From NCBI GenBank assembly GCA_022866005.1, contig JALHTV010000068.1:1-9788 (forward strand): a stretch of 9,788 nt of DNA. The letters run 5' to 3'. Positions 6,380 through 9,788 of this stretch are shown here, piece after piece (position 1 is the stretch's first letter; each line of letters opens with the position of its first letter). Position numbers and translations under genes: made by a program. The notes under the pieces were generated by a model. It was not told the origin of the DNA. It searched no databases and saw nothing but the letters and a program-made list of their open reading frames with translations. The stretch is from Phycisphaerae bacterium (GTDB taxonomy: Bacteria > Planctomycetota > Phycisphaerae > SM23-33).

Positions 6380-6829
6380 CTACCCCCCAGAATCCTCGGC
6401 CATTATCTTGTCGAAAAGTTGCTTTGTGGACATGTGACTCTCATCCTGAAGTTTCCTCGTTACTCGGTTGCTGATTTCCAACGCGCCAGCTCGCCCCCCG
6501 AGACCTGTGAAATCACCCTTCTTCCCCCAATCCCAGTCTTTTCCTGACCGCAAGATCGTAAGCATATGACTAGCCTTGAACTCATCCTGCAGTAGCGCCC
6601 GATCAATTACTTGAGCGCCGATGAAGCATATGGCCCACAATCCTGAACCACGCAGCATGATGTAATCTTTGGGCGCACTCCATGCCTTGGGCTGCCACTG
6701 TTTGACAGATTCGAAGTAGTTCTTGATGACCCTACATTGTGCTTCCGCATCTTCCAAGCGGGGCAACTGTGTCGACCTAGTGAGCATGTATTCGATACCC
6801 GTCCTCAGGCCGCGAAGCGGAATATCCAC
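6380..6829 (-). CDS. C-terminal segment of the broken DGQHR gene (possible reinitiation product)
   Basis: This 149-residue open segment would start at GTG 6829-6827 if translated on its own; AAGGAAG lies about 10 nt upstream, so reinitiation after the amber codon cannot be excluded. The sequence (LRTGIEYMLTRS, then GSGLWAICFIGAQVIDRALL) looks like the helical back half of a DGQHR protein, and I see no independent domain. It is more likely a remnant than a gene in its own right. It ends in TAG 84 bp from the dprA start. Confidence 0.5.
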   Translation of the reverse strand: MDIPLRGLRTGIEYMLTRSTQLPRLEDAEAQCRVIKNYFESVKQWQPKAWSAPKDYIMLRGSGLWAICFIGAQVIDRALLQDEFKASHMLTILRSGKDWDWGKKGDFTGLGGRAGALEISNRVTRKLQDESHMSTKQLFDKIMAEDSGG

Positions 6830-6907
6830 ACCGACTGGCTTCCTTCCCCCTTCAAAAACGCGCCCGTGTAATGGACTTCCCGGATCACGGCTCAGTCGTT
6901 GAGCAAT

Positions 6908-7498
6908 CTAAAGCTCCGGCATTCGGTGCTTCAATTCCTCCTCTGGGGTCAATCGCACTTCGATCCCATCGAGGTGGCTGGTATTCATGGGCTTTTGATT
7001 CTTATTGATGTCCTTAAACAGCTGAATCTCCTCCTCGCGACTGAGGTCATAAGCCAGGCAAAATGAAACCTGTTTCTCAATTCGTGAGTAACCACTCTGT
7101 TTCCCGTCGGCGTAATGCAGCCTGTGGTTGCCATCGACGCGCGATATGGCTATGTCCGAACTCTTTTTCACAGCTTTTGCGTCGATTTCGAGTAGTCCGA
7201 GATTGGGCAATTCCGGTGAGACTGGATAAAAGGTCACCACGTCCTTTTTGCGCGCACAAAGAAAGACCTCTGGCCAAAAACCAAGGTCCTTGTTTTTCAC
7301 GTACTCATACGCATCACGCGCATGTGCCGGACTCAAATCCCGCTGCGTACCTGTTGGATTCCTCTGCTGATCGTAGATATCAGCCTGGGAGATATCCGAG
7401 AGGTCGCAGAGATTGGCGAAGCCGCGGTAAACGTTGACACCGCAAACCTTTGCCCTGACGGCCGGGCATCTCAGAGTGGTCATTCCCTTCTTGGCCAT
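6908..7498 (-). CDS. N-terminal DGQHR-domain segment, truncated at the amber codon
   Basis: This 196-residue segment carries the recognisable domain: QRDLSPAHARDAYEYV at 52-67, SRVDGNHRLHYADG at 119-132 (the family motif, with N in place of Q) and FKDINKNQKPMNTS at 161-174. It stops at TAG just after RMPEL. The ATG at 7496-7498 is preceded by AAAGGG with 8 nt spacing, a good ribosome-binding site, so translation of this part is expected. The upstream MltR-like gene ends only 14 nt before it, and the ribosome-binding site lies in that gap, which indicates one transcript and possible translational coupling. If the truncated protein folds it would keep the signature motifs but lose the helical C-terminal half. 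Confidence 0.7.
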   Translation of the reverse strand: MAKKGMTTLRCPAVRAKVCGVNVYRGFANLCDLSDISQADIYDQQRNPTGTQRDLSPAHARDAYEYVKNKDLGFWPEVFLCARKKDVVTFYPVSPELPNLGLLEIDAKAVKKSSDIAISRVDGNHRLHYADGKQSGYSRIEKQVSFCLAYDLSREEEIQLFKDINKNQKPMNTSHLDGIEVRLTPEEELKHRMPEL

Positions 7499-7512
7499 AT
7501 GAGTAACCCTTT

Positions 7513-8064
7513 CTACTTGGCCGCGATACTGAGCGCGCTCTTGTTACCACCTGTCGGGATTACCTTCTCTCGGATAGCTTCCAGGAGAACACAGACCGTT
7601 AGGAGAAGGCATTGGAGCTCTTCGGTCGAGTGGAGCGGTGCTGCTTCGAAAAACCGTTGCTTCGTGAGGCAATAGGAATCGCGATGGGCAATTCGCTTTC
7701 TAACCTCCGCAAGATGCTCGCGCGCAGGAGACTTAGTAACATCGAACAATAGGGCGTGAGCACCCAGATTGCGGAGAGCTCTGAGATGCTCAAGTGTGAG
7801 GTACAGCGTTTCATCGATCAGACCTAATCGGCGACACATCTTGATGCGCGCGCTGAATGTCGCCAAGGGAGCATCCCCTTCGAGCAATTCGTCTTGATCC
7901 TTCGCCTTCGCGATTTTCGGTAAGAGGAAGTGGCGCACAACTTCGAGTAACAGATGATCGACCTTTGATGCTCCAACGATGATCAACGGCCTCGCTTTTT
8001 GCTCTGCTAGCAGGTCTTCGGCAAATGTGTCAAACAATTCGCTGGTTGTCGGATCTTGCATCAT
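7513..8064 (-). CDS. MltR/DUF4145-like helical protein with R-N-x3-H motif
   Basis: The 183-residue product resembles the mannitol-repressor-like (MltR) family: LLEGDAPLATFSARIKMCRRLGL falls at about 60-82 and LRALRNLGAHA at 94-104, the counterpart of the R-N-x-F-A-H segment of MltR and DUF4145 proteins. R98-N99 followed by H103 fits the R-x4-6-H motif of HEPN-fold ribonucleases, so an RNA-cleaving or toxin-like role is conceivable, but this is inference. It has no helix-turn-helix that I can see, and no sugar genes are nearby, so the mannitol name should not be taken literally. Starts at TTG 8067, ATG 8064 and ATG 8061 are adjacent; 8064 is chosen because CAGG lies 5 nt upstream. An in-frame TAA at 8076-8074 excludes a longer N-terminus. 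It is first in a two-gene unit with the DGQHR gene. Confidence 0.72.
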   Translation of the reverse strand: MMQDPTTSELFDTFAEDLLAEQKARPLIIVGASKVDHLLLEVVRHFLLPKIAKAKDQDELLEGDAPLATFSARIKMCRRLGLIDETLYLTLEHLRALRNLGAHALLFDVTKSPAREHLAEVRKRIAHRDSYCLTKQRFFEAAPLHSTEELQCLLLTVCVLLEAIREKVIPTGGNKSALSIAAK

Positions 8065-8068
8065 CAAA

Positions 8069-8082
8069 ACCTGTTAACAGGT
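8069..8082 (-). promoter_or_regulatory. 14-bp perfect palindrome over the ribosome-binding site of the MltR-like gene
   Basis: ACCTGTTAACAGGT is a perfect palindrome ending 4 nt before the ATG at 8064 and containing the only Shine-Dalgarno-like AGG. As DNA it could be an operator for autoregulation. As RNA, ACCTG and CAGGT can pair around a TTAA loop and mask the ribosome-binding site. A TTGACC hexamer partly overlaps it upstream, but no fitting -10 is seen. Confidence 0.5.
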
Positions 8083-8301
8083 CAACCCTGAAGTTTGGAC
8101 GAGTTGTTGAATTACTGGCGTCTCGCGGAACTCGCTCGGTTTGTCCTTCCTTTAGGGAGGCATATTCTCACGCTCAGGCGAGGAGCCTGGCGATGTGCCC
8201 CCCCGTTCAGGGAGTTCAGGGCAGCGCCCGGTTATCACCGATTCTCCCTCCCACTCAGGGCAAGTCTATGCTCTTGTCTGCGATGCATCAAGGGGACCGC
8301 C
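8083..8301. other. Non-coding junction between the accessory insert and the hydrolase gene
   Basis: I see no gene in this stretch. It contains a small inverted repeat, CAGGC/GCCTG (8175-8179 with 8185-8189), and two copies of GTTCAGGG 9 bp apart (8205-8212 and 8214-8221). Composition changes here from the AT-richer insert back to high GC. It must hold the promoter of the MltR-like gene, but no clear -35/-10 pair could be found. The hydrolase ends at its right side. Confidence 0.5.
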
Positions 8302-9369
8302 TCAGGCCACTTCGGTCTCGGCCGGGGAGGTGATCTCGGCCTGCCGCACCGGGTCACCGGCCAGGTGCTTGCGGAAGAAGGCGATAGTCCGCACGGCGTA
8401 CTGTCGGGGCTGGGTGACGACCGACTGGTTGTGCTTGGCGTCCTCGACGATCCAGAAGTACTTGGGTGACGGGGCCGCCTGGACCAGCAATTGGGCCTGG
8501 TCGGTGCGGATGTAGCTGTCGCGGCGCCCGTGGATGAGGAAGATCGGCCGCGGCTGCATGTCCCTCAGGGCCTTGCGGACCGAGGGGAAGTGCCGATGCA
8601 GCTTGGGCTGGGCGAATCGCATCAGCAGCCAGGCCAGGAAGCGCCAGAACGCCTCGGGGTGGTTCTCGTAGACCAGTCGCACCGTGGCGAAGATGTAGGC
8701 CCAGCGCCGCATCAGCGCCGCCAGCGTCTCGGCCGTGCTGAAGGCCCCATCACACACGATGGCCGCGATGTTGGGGTCGCTCGCCGCCGCCAGCAGCGCC
8801 GCCCCCGCCCCGCGCGAGACGCCAAACACGCCGATCCGCGTGCTGCGCCCCTCGGCGGCCAGCACCGACTCCACGTAGGCGCACGCCCCCAGGACGTCCT
8901 CCACCTCCTTGTCGCTGGGCCACTGGAGCGGGCGGTAGTCGCGGGTGCAACTGCTGTCTCCGTGGCCGCGGAAGTCGAAGGTGAACACGTCGAAGCCCGC
9001 CTCGATCAGCGGCCGGGCGTAGCGGGCGCAACTGTACATGTCGGACTGGAACTCGTGGCAGAAGACGACCGTGCCCTTGCGGGCGGCGCGGTTGGGCGTG
9101 TTCAGATGCATGCCGCGCAGCGACACGCCGTCGAAGCTGCGGAAGCGGACGGTCTCCCCGTGGACGGGCTGGAAGTCCAGCGGCCCCATCGCCAGCGGCG
9201 GGTGCGTGTCGATGAAGATGTTCAGGCAGATGCGGACGTACTTGGCCAGGAGCAGCACGATGAACATGACCAGCGACAGGCACGTCAGCCCGATGGCCAG
9301 CGCCGCCCAATGCCGGCTCAGCCAGATCCAACCCACCGGCGTCCAGTCTTGTCCGATCCAGTCGGTCAT
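8302..9369 (-). CDS. Membrane-anchored alpha/beta hydrolase
   Basis: The 355-residue protein has one hydrophobic segment near residues 20-48 (ALAIGLTCLSLVMFIVLLLA), then a serine hydrolase domain from about 70. The short N-terminus has no signal-peptide cleavage pattern, so it is probably an uncleaved membrane anchor. The presumed catalytic triad is complete: Ser185 in the nucleophile elbow GVSRG (183-187), Asp284 in GRRDSY and His313 in AKHNQ. FDFRGHGDS (131-139) is the usual loop before the elbow, and H105-E106 in VVFCHEF may help form the oxyanion hole. It resembles the broad BAAT/dipeptidyl-peptidase-like hydrolases acting on esters or peptides; the substrate cannot be told from sequence. 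The ATG at 9367-9369 follows GAGGG. It lies 39 bp after the ketoacyl-synthase gene on the same strand, so a shared transcript, perhaps linked to lipid metabolism, is plausible. Confidence 0.88.
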   Translation of the reverse strand: MTDWIGQDWTPVGWIWLSRHWAALAIGLTCLSLVMFIVLLLAKYVRICLNIFIDTHPPLAMGPLDFQPVHGETVRFRSFDGVSLRGMHLNTPNRAARKGTVVFCHEFQSDMYSCARYARPLIEAGFDVFTFDFRGHGDSSCTRDYRPLQWPSDKEVEDVLGACAYVESVLAAEGRSTRIGVFGVSRGAGAALLAAASDPNIAAIVCDGAFSTAETLAALMRRWAYIFATVRLVYENHPEAFWRFLAWLLMRFAQPKLHRHFPSVRKALRDMQPRPIFLIHGRRDSYIRTDQAQLLVQAAPSPKYFWIVEDAKHNQSVVTQPRQYAVRTIAFFRKHLAGDPVRQAEITSPAETEVA

Positions 9370-9408
9370 GTTCCCTCAGGCCGCTTTCCGGGCCGGCGAC
9401 GGGATATC

Positions 9409-9788
9409 TTAACGGCAACGGCGGATGATCAGCGTATTATTCTGCCCGCCGAAGCCGAAGCTGTTGCTCAGGCACGTCTCGACCTTGGCCCGCCGCGCCG
9501 CGTTGGGCACGTAGTCCAGATCGCAGTCCGCATCCGGCACCTTCAGGTTGGCCGTGGGCGGCAGCACCTGGTCGCGGATAGCCAGCACGCAGGTGATCAG
9601 CTCGGTCGCCCCGGCGGCGGCGATGAGGTGGCCGATCATGCTCTTGACGCTGGAGACGGGGACCTGGCTCGCCCGCTTGCCGAACACCGTCTTGACGGCC
9701 CGCGTCTCGACCTGGTCGTTCTGCTTGGTGCCGGTGCCGTGGGCGGAGATGTAGTCGATCGCCTCGGGCCCGATGCCCGCATCGGCCA
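9409..9788 (-). CDS. fabF: 3-oxoacyl-ACP synthase II (FabF-type), C-terminal part (5' end outside window)
   Basis: FabF-type enzymes condense acyl-ACP with malonyl-ACP in fatty acid elongation in the cytoplasm. The last 126 residues or so are present and the frame is open to the right edge, so the GTG at 9687 is internal. Two of the three catalytic residues are visible: His in ISAHGTGT and His in SMIGH, preceded by the conserved Lys of SSVKS. The tail SNSFGFGGQNNTLIIRR is the classic KAS II ending with its gating Phe. The nucleophilic Cys would lie outside the window. The gene stops in TAA, 39 bp before the hydrolase. A ketoacyl synthase of a specialised lipid or polyketide pathway would look the same in this part, so the fabF symbol is a family-level assignment. 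Confidence 0.9.
   Translation of the reverse strand, partial: ADAGIGPEAIDYISAHGTGTKQNDQVETRAVKTVFGKRASQVPVSSVKSMIGHLIAAAGATELITCVLAIRDQVLPPTANLKVPDADCDLDYVPNAARRAKVETCLSNSFGFGGQNNTLIIRRCR

Larger units (their letters stand above)
6380..7498 (-). pseudogene. DGQHR-domain protein gene interrupted by an in-frame amber codon
   Basis: Read as one frame this is 373 codons with one internal TAG at 6910-6908; no frameshift is needed. The 26 codons after the amber (starting IAQRLSRDPGS, ending RKPVG) join directly onto the second open segment and read like ordinary coding sequence, so a full protein of about 372 residues was the ancestral product. DGQHR proteins are named after a D-G-Q-H-R motif, here DGNHR at residues 122-126. 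They also share an F-x2-IN-x2-Q segment, here FKDINKNQKP at 161-170. DndB, regulator of DNA phosphorothioation clusters, belongs to this family. TAG also terminates truD, the ACT gene, the MltR-like gene and this gene itself, so genome-wide recoding of TAG is unlikely. A recent nonsense mutation, a sequencing error or suppression remain possible. GC content is lower than in the neighbours. Confidence 0.72.

Noticed and set aside
6908..6910. TAG read as an amino acid across the genome (pyrrolysine or code change)
   Set aside because: TAG is the apparent normal stop of truD, the ACT gene, the MltR-like gene and the C-terminal DGQHR segment, so a general reassignment does not fit.
6314..8301. 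Direct repeats (attachment sites) flanking the accessory insert
   Set aside because: Only trivial matches of about 7 bases, such as TTTGTCC, were found at the two ends, and there is no integrase, transposase or tRNA gene in the window.

Overview
The window reads as chromosomal DNA of a high-GC bacterium. Gene types, the ABC transporter/DUF1854 pair and GC-rich intergenic palindromes fit a Planctomycetota-like genome, but no rRNA or other decisive marker is present, so the lineage is an inference. Most genes are housekeeping: the 3' end of truD (tRNA pseudouridine synthase), a tandem-ACT regulator, tsaB (tRNA t6A synthesis), dprA (DNA processing) and the 3' end of a fabF-type ketoacyl synthase, plus a membrane-anchored alpha/beta hydrolase.

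Layout. truD (+, cut by the left edge) converges on a tandem-ACT gene (-), with tsaB (-) upstream of the latter. tsaB is divergent from a 762-residue ABC half-exporter (+) that carries an unusual N-terminal extension: a possible PH-like domain followed by a four-cysteine zinc ribbon. The exporter converges on a DUF1854 gene (-), its usual genomic partner. A GC-rich stretch with three consecutive hairpins separates DUF1854 from dprA (-). Then comes an AT-richer accessory insert of about 1.7 kb with two minus-strand genes: a MltR/DUF4145-like helical protein with an R-N-x3-H motif, and a DGQHR-domain protein interrupted by one in-frame amber codon. The right end returns to high GC with the hydrolase and the fabF-type gene, probably one operon (fabF then hydrolase; both -).

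The most interesting part is the 6380-8090 insert. It looks like a compact two-gene module: a 14-bp perfect palindrome over the ribosome-binding site of the first gene, a 14-nt gap between the genes, and a broken second gene. DGQHR relatives include DndB of the DNA phosphorothioation systems, and R-N-x3-H is the motif of HEPN ribonucleases, so a defence or toxin-control role can be proposed but is not shown. The transporter/DUF1854 pair is the second point of interest: the two genes are linked yet transcribed towards each other, and a three-copy GTTCAC repeat lies between them.

Promoters with recognisable -35/-10 boxes are seen before tsaB (TTGGCT-17-TACAAT) and DUF1854 (GTGACC-18-TATAAT). 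Weaker TAGAATAC -10 elements precede the ACT and ABC genes. No tRNA, rRNA, CRISPR array, transposase or integrase was found.
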